Assembly: GCF_042611095.1 (NCBI RefSeq)
Contig: NZ_JBHFPV010000002.1
Coordinates: 310,001 to 374,000 of the forward strand
DNA: 64,000 bases
Origin: Meishania litoralis
GTDB taxonomy: Bacteria > Bacteroidota > Bacteroidia > Flavobacteriales > Flavobacteriaceae
Reading direction: 5' to 3'
The notes beneath the pieces were generated by a model, which was not told where the DNA came from, made no database searches, and saw only the letters and a list, made by a program, of their open reading frames with translations. Below are positions 43,889 to 53,367 of this stretch, in pieces (the stretch's first letter is position 1; each line of letters opens with the position of its first letter). The position numbers and the translations under genes are program-made.

Positions 43889-44900
43889 CGCGTAATCGGG
43901 CGCGTCTTTGAAAAGCCTTTAATTTGTCCATCACCTTACTTTCCACAAAATCAATGACCTTTGCCTGGATCTTTGTTTTGTACACCTTGTTCATATAGGT
44001 TATTCCGCCAGGGGACATTACATTGACTTCGACCAGTTTGCCGCCGATAACGTCGATACCGACGAAAAAGAGTCCGTCCTTGACCAATTTAGGACCTATC
44101 TGTTTACATAAGGCCTTTTCGCCCTTGGTCATATTGTGCCTGGCTATCGACCCTCCGGCCGAAACATTGGAACGATGGTCCTCGGTACCGGGGATCCTTC
44201 TCATGGCGCCTATCGGCTCACCGTTTAGCAGAAGTATCCGAACGTCGCCTTGGTCAGCGCCCGCTATATATTCTTGAAGTATAACATAGTTCGACGTTCC
44301 ATCGGAATTGGTGACATAAAAATCGAGCAAGGATTTTATACTGCTCATCGCGGATTTTTCGATCAGTATCACCCCTGAACCCCCAAAACCGTTCAAAGGC
44401 TTCAAAATCATCTTATCGGATTTCGATTCCTTTATCTGCCGAATGAGATAATCCTTGTTTTTCGAAACATGGGTCTTGGGTATAATATTGCTATGCGAAT
44501 CACCAAAAGCAGCGGTATATAGCTTGTTATTGGCCTCACGAAGTCCTTGAAGCGAGTTCATGATAAAGACATCATCTTTGACCGAATCCAAAAAGTTCAA
44601 CATTATGGGGTCCAAAGGCGGATTTGCCCTCATGAAAATCACATCAAAACCCGCAAGGGGCAGCATTTCTTCGCGCAGGGTCGCCTGTTTATAAAATGAC
44701 TTCAAACTTCCTGGCACCTTATCCATTCGGTTGATTACGGTGCAAAATGCATTTGTCACACTATTTCGTATCGTCAAATTCGCAGGGCTGCAAATGGCGA
44801 CACCATGTCCACGTCTCACACATTCATGGATCAAGGCCAAGCTCGTGTCATTCTCGGCATCGATTTCGCTCCATGGGTACATCAAAAAACAAATGTTCAT
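43869..44900 (-). CDS. ATP-grasp ligase (glutathione-synthetase-like)
   Basis: A 343-residue ATP-grasp enzyme. 'MILKPLNGFGGSGVILIE' is the ATP-binding loop with lysine, 'VILQEYIAGADQGDVRILLLNGEPIGAMRRIP' the central ATP-grasp strand and arginine, 'FVGIDVIGGKLVEVNVMSPGGI' the magnesium-binding Glu/Asn. It resembles glutathione synthetase GshB, but no glutamate-cysteine ligase is near and the partners are hydrolases. It probably joins an amino acid or peptide by an amide bond. First gene of the operon; ATG 44900. Confidence 0.88.
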   Translation of the reverse strand: MNICFLMYPWSEIDAENDTSLALIHECVRRGHGVAICSPANLTIRNSVTNAFCTVINRMDKVPGSLKSFYKQATLREEMLPLAGFDVIFMRANPPLDPIMLNFLDSVKDDVFIMNSLQGLREANNKLYTAAFGDSHSNIIPKTHVSKNKDYLIRQIKESKSDKMILKPLNGFGGSGVILIEKSAMSSIKSLLDFYVTNSDGTSNYVILQEYIAGADQGDVRILLLNGEPIGAMRRIPGTEDHRSNVSAGGSIARHNMTKGEKALCKQIGPKLVKDGLFFVGIDVIGGKLVEVNVMSPGGITYMNKVYKTKIQAKVIDFVESKVMDKLKAFQRRARLRDEVENA

Positions 44901-45012
44901 CGGCTTCTATTTAAGGATATTGCCAAGAATATGGAAATTCGTTCAATTTCATAGTGTTATCTGACAATCAAGGTTATTCGTTGGAAAACTTTACCGCCCA
45001 CACCTGTCGCGG

Positions 45013-46338
45013 TTATCTTACCTCGTCCAAATGGTCGTCCCATTCCTGCGGATGGGGTTCTCCCAATTTTCCAACAGACTTTGCCACAATTGTGGCTACC
45101 GTGGCGTCTCCCGTAATGTTGATTACAGTTCTCAGCATATCCAGTGGCCTGTCCACCGCAAATATCAAGGCCAAACCAATGGCATATTTGTCCGCGGGAA
45201 ATCCTACGGATTCCAAAACGATGACCAGCATGACCATACCGGCGCCGGGAACGGCGGCGGTGCCTATCGAGGCCAATAGTGCCGTCAATACAATCGTAAG
45301 CTGTGCAGTCAACGGAAGGTCAAAACTCAATGCCTGTGCAATGAAAACAGCTGCAACACCCTGATATAGACTGGTGCCGTCCATATTGATCGTCGCACCG
45401 ACCGGAAGCACGAAACTCGATACTTCTTTGTCCACTCCAATATGCTCTTCGACCCTTTCCATGGTTACGGGCAATGTGGCCGCACTTGAGCTGGTCGAAA
45501 AAGCCAATAATTGCGCCGGACTCAACTGCTTTAAGAACCAAAAAGGGTTCTTTTTCGCAAAAACCGAAACCAGCACACAATAAAAGACGACCATCAAAAA
45601 CAGGCCAAGCACAACAACACCCGCATATTTGAGCAAGGCCAACAAGATTTCAGGGTCACTGGAGGATACCACTACATTGGCCAATAACGCAAATACGGCC
45701 AAAGGTGCCGTCAACATGATCAAATCGACCATTTTAAGAACCACATCGTTCAGCGCATCAAAAAAATTCTTTAAGGGCCTTGCCTTTTCCTCGCCTATCA
45801 ATAACATCGAAATACCCATAAAAATGGTAAAGAAAATGACCTGTAGCATCAATTGATTATTGCCGAGCGCCGCAACGGCATTATCGGGCACCATGTCTTC
45901 CAAAAACTTCAGCGGACCGCTTTCTTTTTGTCTAGTAGCTTCCTCCAATTTCGAAACTACGCCACTATCGGAAGCATATGTCGCCGTCAGCTTATCAATG
46001 GTTTCATCTGAGATACCATTACCCGGCTGTAATATGTTGACGAGCATAAGCCCCAGGATTATGGCAACCGTAGTAGTACCGATATAAATGCCAATAGTGC
46101 GAAGCCCGATATTCCTGAATTTTGAAATATCCTTTAAATCGGATATTCCCTTGATCAAAGATGCTAGAATAAGGGGTATTGCTATAAGCTTTAGAAGTTT
46201 GATAAAGATCGTTCCGAAAGGGCTTATCCAATCGACCACAAAATCCTTTCCCCATTCGGGATAGGTCATGGCAAAGCCGAACACTAATCCCAATACCATA
46301 CCGATCAGAATCTTCCAGTGTAATTCGAGTTTTCGCAT
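45013..46338 (-). CDS. Dicarboxylate/glutamate:cation symporter (DAACS family)
   Basis: A 441-residue inner-membrane transporter. The serine-rich re-entrant loop 'AFSTSSSAATLPVTM', the 'NMDGTSLYQG' helix break and 'AVDRPLDMLRTVINITGDA' binding helix are the hallmarks of GltP/GltT/GltPh. It takes up glutamate, aspartate or C4-dicarboxylates with Na+ or H+. It is a single gene, about 110 bp downstream of a promoterless stretch after the ATP-grasp operon and 47 bp after aroC. Confidence 0.93.
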   Translation of the reverse strand: MRKLELHWKILIGMVLGLVFGFAMTYPEWGKDFVVDWISPFGTIFIKLLKLIAIPLILASLIKGISDLKDISKFRNIGLRTIGIYIGTTTVAIILGLMLVNILQPGNGISDETIDKLTATYASDSGVVSKLEEATRQKESGPLKFLEDMVPDNAVAALGNNQLMLQVIFFTIFMGISMLLIGEEKARPLKNFFDALNDVVLKMVDLIMLTAPLAVFALLANVVVSSSDPEILLALLKYAGVVVLGLFLMVVFYCVLVSVFAKKNPFWFLKQLSPAQLLAFSTSSSAATLPVTMERVEEHIGVDKEVSSFVLPVGATINMDGTSLYQGVAAVFIAQALSFDLPLTAQLTIVLTALLASIGTAAVPGAGMVMLVIVLESVGFPADKYAIGLALIFAVDRPLDMLRTVINITGDATVATIVAKSVGKLGEPHPQEWDDHLDEVR

Positions 46339-46385
46339 TTAAGTCTGGTTTAGATGGGTAATATACCAATTTGAGGTGAAAACGC

Positions 46386-47450
46386 CTACAATTTTGAGGT
46401 TCGCCCCAGTAATTTGAAATCTGCCAATACCAAGGCCGTCATAGCCTCGACGATCGGCACTGCCCTGGGAACCACGCAAGGATCGTGGCGGCCTTTACCT
46501 TGTGTTTGTACCTTATTGCCCTTTTTGTCGATAGTCTCATAGGGCTGTATGATCGTGGCGACAGGTTTAAATGCAGTATTAAAGTATATATCCATTCCAT
46601 TGCTTATACCTCCCTGAATACCACCACTATAATTCGTAATAGTGCTTCCATCGGAATTGAATTTATCATTGTGCGCGCTACCTTTCATTTTCACCCCTTC
46701 GAAACCGCTGCCATACTCAAATCCCTTGACGGCATTGATCGACAGCATCGCCTTACCGAGTTCGGCATGCAGCTTGTCGAAAACAGGTTCGCCCAAACCA
46801 ACAGGAACATTTTGCGCTACGCAAGTGATAATACCGCCAATGGTGTCGCCTTCTTTCTTGATCGCTTTGATATAGGCTTCCATTTTCGAGGCCATTTCAA
46901 GATCTGGGCAACGAACGGGGTTGGATTCCGTCAACGACAAATCGAGCTCGGTATATTTTTTTCCCAGCTTCATATCGCCCACCTGAGAAACGAAGGCGTT
47001 GATCTTAATATCTTTTAAAAACTGTTTGGCGATAGCGCCTGCCACCACCCTACTTGCCGTTTCTCGGGCCGAACTTCTACCTCCACCGCGATAATCCCTG
47101 AAACCATATTTTTTGTCATACACAAAATCGGCGTGCGAAGGGCGGTACGAATCTTTGATATGCGAATAGTCCCTTGATTTTTGATTGGTATTGTGAATCG
47201 CGAAACCGATGGGCGTACCTGTAGTTTTTCCTTCGAATATCCCCGAGTAGAATTCAACCGTATCGGGTTCCTTTCGTTGGGTAACGATGGCCGACTGTCC
47301 AGGTTTTCTTCTATCCAATTCTTTTTGAATGGCATCCAGGTCTATCTCCACACCGGCAGGGCATCCGTCCACAACTCCACCAATGGCAACCCCGTGCGAT
47401 TCGCCAAAAGTTGTCAATTTAAAAAGATTACCAAAAATGTTTCCGGGCAT
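46386..47450 (-). CDS. aroC: Chorismate synthase
   Basis: A 354-residue enzyme of normal length. The FMN-site signatures 'TTFGESHGVAIGGVVDGCP', 'YRGGGRSSARETASRV' and 'GKGRHDPCVVPRAVPIVEAM' are all present. It converts EPSP to chorismate, the last common step toward aromatic amino acids, folate and quinones. It is followed by the symporter gene on the same strand. The 264 bp upstream hold the divergent promoters of aroC and the LpxH-like gene; I see no gene in them. Confidence 0.97.
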   Translation of the reverse strand: MPGNIFGNLFKLTTFGESHGVAIGGVVDGCPAGVEIDLDAIQKELDRRKPGQSAIVTQRKEPDTVEFYSGIFEGKTTGTPIGFAIHNTNQKSRDYSHIKDSYRPSHADFVYDKKYGFRDYRGGGRSSARETASRVVAGAIAKQFLKDIKINAFVSQVGDMKLGKKYTELDLSLTESNPVRCPDLEMASKMEAYIKAIKKEGDTIGGIITCVAQNVPVGLGEPVFDKLHAELGKAMLSINAVKGFEYGSGFEGVKMKGSAHNDKFNSDGSTITNYSGGIQGGISNGMDIYFNTAFKPVATIIQPYETIDKKGNKVQTQGKGRHDPCVVPRAVPIVEAMTALVLADFKLLGRTSKL

Positions 47451-47691
47451 TCGTAAAAGCTAAAGGGTTAGAAGACAAACGGGCAGTCTACAAATCCATT
47501 GAAACAACCGCCCCTTACCTCTTTTAAATATTTTCAAAATGTTCCCTCAAAGGTAAATCTTAAAAGAGAGATAGAAAAATTTACCCCGTGCTTAATGATG
47601 TCTTAACAAAGACAGCGATTATTAATACAGAATTAACCATACCGTCATGAAATCATGATTTTGCACAATCGTTCAATTATACCGAAGGGTT

Positions 47692-47699
47692 TAGTTTTG
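47692..47699 (+). promoter_or_regulatory. -7 box of the LpxH-like gene
   Basis: TAGTTTTG fits TAnnTTTG and lies 15 bp before the TTG start at 47715. This supports the unusual start codon. Confidence 0.45.
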
Positions 47700-47714
47700 T
47701 GAAAACTATTTTGA

Positions 47715-48575
47715 TTGAAAAAACGAAGGATCGATATTGCCGTTATATCAGATGTTCACCTAGGAACCTATGGTTGCCATGCCGACGAACTCATTATATA
47801 CCTGAACAGCATTCAGCCCAAACGATTGGTTTTGAACGGCGACATTATCGATATGTGGCAATTCAACAAACGCTACTTTCCTACTACCCACATGAAAGTA
47901 CTTCGAAGACTGATCGAAATGGCATCGAAAGGCACCGAGGTGTACTACATTACCGGAAATCATGACGAGACCCTTAGAAAATTCAGCGACACCTCAATGG
48001 GCAACTTACACATCGTGGACAAATTGGTCCTAAACCTGGACGGCAAAAAGGCTTGGTTCTTTCACGGGGACATTTTTGATATTTCGATTCAAAACGCAAA
48101 GTGGCTTGCCAAACTGGGCGGCTATGGGTACAACCTGCTTATTGTTCTGAACAGGGTCGTAAACTGGGCGTTGCAAAAAATGGGAAGTGAACGCTACTCC
48201 TTGTCAAAAAGAATAAAGAACAGCGTCAAGGGTGCATTAAAATACGTGTCCGATTTTGAAAAATCGGCGATTGAATTGGCAATCGAAAATGAATATGACT
48301 ATGTCATATGTGGTCACATTCACCAACCGAAAAAAGAAATAAGAACCACAAAAAAGGGAGGTTGCATGTATTTGAACTCCGGCGATTGGGTAGAAAACCT
48401 GACCGCACTTGAATATTCCTTCAAACGGTGGAAAATATACCAATATAGTCATGACAAGCTTTCACCATTCTTTGCCGATGTCGAATTGAAGGATATGGAC
48501 ATGCAAGAATTGCTGGCCTCGATAATGGCTGAAAAAATGCAAAACGAAATGAAGGGCGAATCCCTATTGGACTAA
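47715..48575 (+). CDS. UDP-2,3-diacylglucosamine diphosphatase-like metallophosphoesterase (LpxH/YbbF type)
   Basis: A 286-residue calcineurin-like enzyme. Metal-binding motifs: 'ISDVHLGTYGCH', 'LNGDIIDMW', 'ITGNHDE', 'FHGDIFD', 'CGHIHQPK'. It hydrolyses UDP-diacylglucosamine in lipid A synthesis or a similar phosphodiester. The start must be TTG 47715: a TGA stop precedes it directly and the next ATG would remove the first metal site. The 3' end overlaps the convergent FAD/Fe-S gene by 12 bp. Confidence 0.88.
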   Translation: MKKRRIDIAVISDVHLGTYGCHADELIIYLNSIQPKRLVLNGDIIDMWQFNKRYFPTTHMKVLRRLIEMASKGTEVYYITGNHDETLRKFSDTSMGNLHIVDKLVLNLDGKKAWFFHGDIFDISIQNAKWLAKLGGYGYNLLIVLNRVVNWALQKMGSERYSLSKRIKNSVKGALKYVSDFEKSAIELAIENEYDYVICGHIHQPKKEIRTTKKGGCMYLNSGDWVENLTALEYSFKRWKIYQYSHDKLSPFFADVELKDMDMQELLASIMAEKMQNEMKGESLLD

Positions 48576-51473
48576 GGCGTTCTTAAGGATCGATATCGGG
48601 TGCTTGGCCTTTCTTTTTGTGCCGTCGAAAATTTGATGCCTGCAACTCGTTCCATTTGCGGCGATCAATACATCACCGTCGGTTTTGTCGATGGCCGGGA
48701 ATAATTTTAAACCGCCAATACGCATGCTCGTTAGGTAGTGTTCCTTTTCGTAACCGAAGGAACCGGCCATTCCGCAACATCCCGAGGCAATAATGGAAAC
48801 CTCATAGTTCACGGGCAGGTTCAATATATCAAAGGTAACCTTTTGATTGCTCAAGGCCTTTTGGTGACAATGATTGTGAATCTTGACTTTTTGGGACTTT
48901 GAAGTGAATAGATCCGGTGTAATCTCCCCGACTTCGATTTGCTGCGCTATGAATTCCTCGATCAGAAAACAATTTTTTTCCATGTCGTCCGTGACATTTT
49001 CGGGCGACAAACGCCTATACTCATCCCTGAAGGTCAAAATGGCGGAAGGTTCCAATCCGATTACGGGTATTTTTTCATCCGCAAATTTCTTTAGCATGGG
49101 AATATTCGACTGGGCGAGTTTTTGGGCCTGCCTTAAAAAACCTTTCGAAAGGTGGGCGCGCCCGCTTTCGGCATAAAAAAGCTGCACGTCGTATCCCAAG
49201 CCCACAAGCACCTCAATGGCGTCCTTGCCGACCTCAACATCCAAATACCGGGTAAACTCATCAATATATAATATTATTGATTTTCTTGTATTAACTTTTT
49301 CATTTTTAATCGATAAGAGATGTTTATCGAAATCAAAGCTGTAAATTTTTGGGAAACTGCGTTCCGCAGCCACTCCCGCCAATTTCTTCACAAGCCGCCC
49401 TATTATCTTTGAAGAATAGACGGCGTTTACAATGCCAGGGGCCTTACTTGCCCATTTGTTCAATCTATGGTTATTGGCAAACAACTTCGCCCGCATTGAA
49501 TAGCCATTGGTTTCTTGATATTGGTATTGGAACTCCGCTTTCAGGGCGGCGACATCGACATTGCTGGGGCATTCACTCGAACAGGCTTTGCAACTCAGGC
49601 AAAGGTCGAAAACCTCTTTTAGTTCTTTCTGGTCAAATTTGTTCGGCCGTTCAGAAGTTGTCAAAAATTCACGCAAGGCGTTTGCCCGACCCCGAGTTGT
49701 ATCCTTTTCGTTTTTCGTGGCGTGATAGCTCGGGCACATGGCCCCGGCCATGTGGTGGGTTTTTCTACAATCACCGCTTCCGTTGCATTTTTCAGCCGCT
49801 TTGAGTATGCCCTGGCTATCTGAAAAATCAAGCAACGTCCCGATATTTGGCTCATTGCGGTCTACCTCGTAACGCAACGAACGGTCCATGGGATAAGCGT
49901 CAACGATCTTACCGGGATTAAAGATATTTTTCGGGTCAAAATAGGACTTTATCCGCTTTAATAGTTCATAATTCTCCTCGCCTATCATCATCGGGATGAA
50001 CTCGGCCCTTACAATGCCATCGCCATGCTCCCCGCTAAAGGACCCCTGATATTTCTTGGTCAGCTTCGCAACGTCGGTCGTAATCGACCTGAACAAGGCA
50101 ACATCGTTTGATTTTTTCAGGTTCAGAATCGGTCTCAAGTGCAGTTCCCCCGCACCGGCATGGGCATAATAGACCGCTTCTTGTCCGTAATCTTTCATTA
50201 TGTTTGTGAACTCACCTATGAAATCTTCAAGGTCTTCTAGAGCGACCGCGGTATCTTCGATACAGGCAACCGCTTTTTTATCGCCCACGATATTTCCTAA
50301 TAGGCCCAGACCCGCCTTTCGAAGCTCCACGGCCTTGTTGATATCTGCATCGCGTAAAATCGGACTGGCATAACTGCGACCTGATTTATCGATGGTCTCC
50401 AAGAGGTTTTGCAGTTGGCCGTCAAGTCCTTCTGGCGAAGAGTCCCGAACCTCCAACATCAATAAAGCCGCAGGATCCCCTTCGACAAAAAAGCGGTTTT
50501 TCAATTGCTCCCGATTATTTTTGGTACAATCGAGAATAACCTTGTCCATCATTTCGCAAGTATGCAGGTCATGCCCCATTACAGGGGCGACATCTGCCAG
50601 GCAATGCTCCAAGGTTTCGTAATGCGTGACCACCATCGCCGACAAATTAGGCGGCAAATCATCTAATTGTACAGTGATTTCGGTCGTAAAGGCCAATGTT
50701 CCCTCACTGCCGCAGAGCAGTTCACAAAGATTGATTTCAGGTTCATCACCTCCAAACCGTTCGTATTTTAAGAGGGCGTCGACCGCATAACCTGTATTTC
50801 TACGATGTATTTCCGTTTTTGGAAATTCTCTTAAAATGTTTGATTGTATTTCTTTGTTTGTTAATTCATTAAATACATTTCTATAAATAGATGCTTCAAA
50901 TGTATTGTCGTACTGTTTTCGATTGAAACCATCATCGGAAAGCTTCTTGAACTCGACCAGGTTTCCGTCCGAAAGTATGGTTCGCATAGATACCACTTTG
51001 TCTCGGGTCACCCCATATTGTATCGATGTAGTCCCCGAAGAGTTATTACCCACCATGCCGCCGATCATACAACGATTGGATGTAGAGGTATTCGGCCCAA
51101 AAAAAAGTCCGAACGGCTTTAAATACTGATTGAGTTCGTCACGAATGACACCGGGTTGCACGGTAACCTGTTTTTTTTGTTCATCGAGATGGATTATGCG
51201 CGTAAAATAGCGCGATACGTCCACTACGATTCCCTCTCCTACACATTGCCCTGCCAAAGAAGTACCCGCTGTTCTCGGTATAAGTCCCACATTATTCTTT
51301 TGGGCGAACCGAACCAGTTTCTTGATGTCTTCAATTGTTTTTGGAAATGCCACTGCCAAAGGAATCTTACGGTAGACTGAGGCATCTGTGGCATAAAGCG
51401 CCGTAGTCAACGCATCCGTTTGAAGTTCACCTTCTAGTTCATTCTTTAATTCTTTGAGTAAATATTTGGTCAC
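48564..51473 (-). CDS. FAD-binding and (Fe-S)-binding oxidoreductase (D-lactate dehydrogenase/GlcD-GlpC-like fusion)
   Basis: A 969-residue protein. Residues about 15-480 are the FAD-binding PCMH domain plus FAD-oxidase C domain ('IPRTAGTSLAGQCVGEGIVVD', 'GGMVGNNSSGTTSIQYG', 'GSFSGEHGDGIVRAEF'). Residues about 560-640 carry ferredoxin-type cysteines ('CNGSGDCRKT', 'CLSCKACSSECPSNVD'); the C-terminal part has two CCG-like motifs ('NHCHQKAL', 'ASGCCGMAGSFGYE'). It oxidises a 2-hydroxy acid such as D-lactate or glycolate and feeds the quinone pool. The start is GTG 51473. Confidence 0.92.
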   Translation of the reverse strand: MTKYLLKELKNELEGELQTDALTTALYATDASVYRKIPLAVAFPKTIEDIKKLVRFAQKNNVGLIPRTAGTSLAGQCVGEGIVVDVSRYFTRIIHLDEQKKQVTVQPGVIRDELNQYLKPFGLFFGPNTSTSNRCMIGGMVGNNSSGTTSIQYGVTRDKVVSMRTILSDGNLVEFKKLSDDGFNRKQYDNTFEASIYRNVFNELTNKEIQSNILREFPKTEIHRRNTGYAVDALLKYERFGGDEPEINLCELLCGSEGTLAFTTEITVQLDDLPPNLSAMVVTHYETLEHCLADVAPVMGHDLHTCEMMDKVILDCTKNNREQLKNRFFVEGDPAALLMLEVRDSSPEGLDGQLQNLLETIDKSGRSYASPILRDADINKAVELRKAGLGLLGNIVGDKKAVACIEDTAVALEDLEDFIGEFTNIMKDYGQEAVYYAHAGAGELHLRPILNLKKSNDVALFRSITTDVAKLTKKYQGSFSGEHGDGIVRAEFIPMMIGEENYELLKRIKSYFDPKNIFNPGKIVDAYPMDRSLRYEVDRNEPNIGTLLDFSDSQGILKAAEKCNGSGDCRKTHHMAGAMCPSYHATKNEKDTTRGRANALREFLTTSERPNKFDQKELKEVFDLCLSCKACSSECPSNVDVAALKAEFQYQYQETNGYSMRAKLFANNHRLNKWASKAPGIVNAVYSSKIIGRLVKKLAGVAAERSFPKIYSFDFDKHLLSIKNEKVNTRKSIILYIDEFTRYLDVEVGKDAIEVLVGLGYDVQLFYAESGRAHLSKGFLRQAQKLAQSNIPMLKKFADEKIPVIGLEPSAILTFRDEYRRLSPENVTDDMEKNCFLIEEFIAQQIEVGEITPDLFTSKSQKVKIHNHCHQKALSNQKVTFDILNLPVNYEVSIIASGCCGMAGSFGYEKEHYLTSMRIGGLKLFPAIDKTDGDVLIAANGTSCRHQIFDGTKRKAKHPISILKNALVQ

Positions 51474-51552
51474 CGTTGAACAATTTTAAAGGCTAAAGTA
51501 AGTTTTTACTCTTGAACCCTATGTTTTAAAATTAAACTTAATTCTAGACTAT

Positions 51553-52062
51553 ATGAAAATCACGAAAATCATTCCATTAGTTATTTTCTTTATCGCTTTG
51601 AGCGTCAGAGGCCAAGAGATTTCAGATCACGCCATAGGACTGCGCTTGGGCGATAGCGACGGCTTCGGTGCCGAAATTTCATATCAAAAATCACTTTTTA
51701 GGTACAACCGGTTGGAACTTGATCTTGGATGGCGCGACCATCGTCAATACGACGCCATAAAACTTGCCGGTGTTTTTCAATGGATCCATAGTATCGATGG
51801 CAATTTCAATTGGTATTACGGTGTCGGAGGCGGTGCCGGAAGCGTCAACTTCGATCCCGTTGCCGCCAACCTTGGTCCTGCGGTCGAACCCGAAGGAGGA
51901 TTGTTCGTATTTGCTGCCGGAGATATAGGAATCGAATATAATTTCGATTTTCCGCTTTTATTGTCGTTGGATATCAGACCTGAAATCGGGGTTGTGGGGT
52001 ATGGAAATTTTTCCGATCGTTTCGATTTTGACGTTGCCCTCGGCGTTAGGTATCAGTTTTAA
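51553..52062 (+). CDS. Small outer-membrane beta-barrel protein
   Basis: A 169-residue protein with a signal peptide (cleavage near 21, after RGQ). The mature chain has alternating hydrophobic strands, aromatic girdle residues ('WYYGVGGGAGSVNF') and ends '...VALGVRYQF' with terminal Phe, the classic signal for outer-membrane assembly. It resembles 8-stranded barrels; the ligand is unknown. It is a single gene with a strong terminator. Confidence 0.85.
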   Translation: MKITKIIPLVIFFIALSVRGQEISDHAIGLRLGDSDGFGAEISYQKSLFRYNRLELDLGWRDHRQYDAIKLAGVFQWIHSIDGNFNWYYGVGGGAGSVNFDPVAANLGPAVEPEGGLFVFAAGDIGIEYNFDFPLLLSLDIRPEIGVVGYGNFSDRFDFDVALGVRYQF

Positions 52063-52080
52063 GAGTCACATACTTCATCG

Positions 52081-52114
52081 AAAGTCCTGAGGATTTAATT
52101 TCAGGACTTTTTTT
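52081..52114 (+). terminator. Rho-independent terminator after the beta-barrel gene
   Basis: AAAGTCCTGA pairs with TCAGGACTTT around a 10-base loop and is followed by TTTT. Perfect 10-bp stem. Confidence 0.88.
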
Positions 52115-52131
52115 ATATCCGCTTATATCGC

Positions 52132-52139
52132 TATTTTTG
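52132..52139 (+). promoter_or_regulatory. -7 box of the TlpA/DUF4369 gene
   Basis: TATTTTTG fits TAnnTTTG and lies 18 bp before ATG 52158. Confidence 0.45.
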
Positions 52140-52157
52140 TCGCTTAAAACGCATTAG

Positions 52158-53291
52158 ATGAAAAAACCAATATTGGTCACGGCAATTGCCTTATTACTTT
52201 TGGCCTGTAGTCAAAAACCTCAAGGATATACCATAACCGGAAATCTCACGGGTGAAGTTGAAAACGGCACCCAGGTCTTTTTGAGGAAAATGGGCGAAAA
52301 TATGGTTCCCGTAGATGTAGACACCACTACCGTTGAAAATGGTATGTATGTCTTTAGCGGAGAGCCCGTTGACGCACCTGAAGTACACTATGTCTTTATC
52401 GACAAACTCCTGGGCTATTCTCCGGTAATCCTCGAAAACAGTGAGGTAATGGTCACCGCACATAAAGATAGCCTGGGGCTGCCTAAACTGGCGGGCGGGC
52501 CACAAAACGGCTTTTTTGCCGATTATATGGAAAATTCCCAGGCCATATCAAGTAAGGTAAGGTCGATCCAAGAAGATTATCAAAAGGCCGCCTTGGCAAA
52601 GGATGAAGCCACAACGGTAGCGTTGAACGATGAAATGAACGACCTTCAAGATGAAGCCCGGGAGTTTGATGTCAACTTCATTAAAGAAAATCCTGATGCC
52701 TTGATATCTGTTTTGCTATTGGAACGGGTAATCGCTTCAAGGATGTTCCCCATGGATGAGGTTCAAACCCTTTATGATGGACTTTCCGAGAATATGCGGA
52801 AAACGGGAACGGCAAAAAAGGTATTGGACCAACTCGAAGAAATGAAGTTGATGGTAGAACGAGAGAAAAGTACTGAAATCGGCGCTAAAGCCCCACTCTT
52901 CTCAGGCCCAACGCCAGACGGTAAGGAATTGGCCCTTGCAGATGCCATGGGCAAGGTCACCCTTGTTGATTTTTGGGCGGCATGGTGCAAACCTTGTCGG
53001 GCCGAGAATCCTAATGTACTGAAGGTTTACAATAAATATCATAATAAAGGACTTAATATCGTAGGTGTTTCGCTGGACAGAAAGGCAGAGGATTGGAACA
53101 AGGCAATAGCCGATGACGGATTGGTCTGGAGCCAGATTTCTAATTTGGCTTATTTCAACGATCCCATTGCCAAACTCTATAATGTAGACGCCATACCCGC
53201 AGCATTTCTTTTGGATGAGAACGGGGTCATCGTCGGCAAGAATTTACGGGGTGCCGCCCTTGAAGAAAAGGTAGCGGAGCTATTGAATTAG
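52158..53291 (+). CDS. TlpA-type redoxin lipoprotein with DUF4369 N-terminal domain
   Basis: A 377-residue lipoprotein (lipobox LLAC, Cys17). Residues about 23-115 fit DUF4369 ('YTITGNLTGEVENGTQVFLRK'); a helical linker with 'NDEMNDLQDEAREFD' follows; residues about 240-377 are the thioredoxin fold with 'WAAWCKPC' (Cys277/Cys280) and 'DAIPAAFLLDENG'. It keeps periplasmic thiols reduced or acts as a peroxidase. This domain layout is typical for Bacteroidota. It is bounded by terminators on both sides. Confidence 0.92.
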   Translation: MKKPILVTAIALLLLACSQKPQGYTITGNLTGEVENGTQVFLRKMGENMVPVDVDTTTVENGMYVFSGEPVDAPEVHYVFIDKLLGYSPVILENSEVMVTAHKDSLGLPKLAGGPQNGFFADYMENSQAISSKVRSIQEDYQKAALAKDEATTVALNDEMNDLQDEAREFDVNFIKENPDALISVLLLERVIASRMFPMDEVQTLYDGLSENMRKTGTAKKVLDQLEEMKLMVEREKSTEIGAKAPLFSGPTPDGKELALADAMGKVTLVDFWAAWCKPCRAENPNVLKVYNKYHNKGLNIVGVSLDRKAEDWNKAIADDGLVWSQISNLAYFNDPIAKLYNVDAIPAAFLLDENGVIVGKNLRGAALEEKVAELLN

Positions 53292-53311
53292 GGCCGAAGC
53301 CCCAAGAACGG

Positions 53312-53345
53312 AAAATGCCCCGACCAAAATTGGTCGGGGCATTTT
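53312..53345. terminator. Bidirectional terminator hairpin
   Basis: AAAATGCCCCGACCA and TGGTCGGGGCATTTT form a perfect 15-bp stem with an AAAT loop, placed between the convergent TlpA gene and propeller lipoprotein gene. The plus strand continues GTTTTG. Confidence 0.85.
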
Positions 53346-53367
53346 GTTTTGAATCTTATCTACTGTT

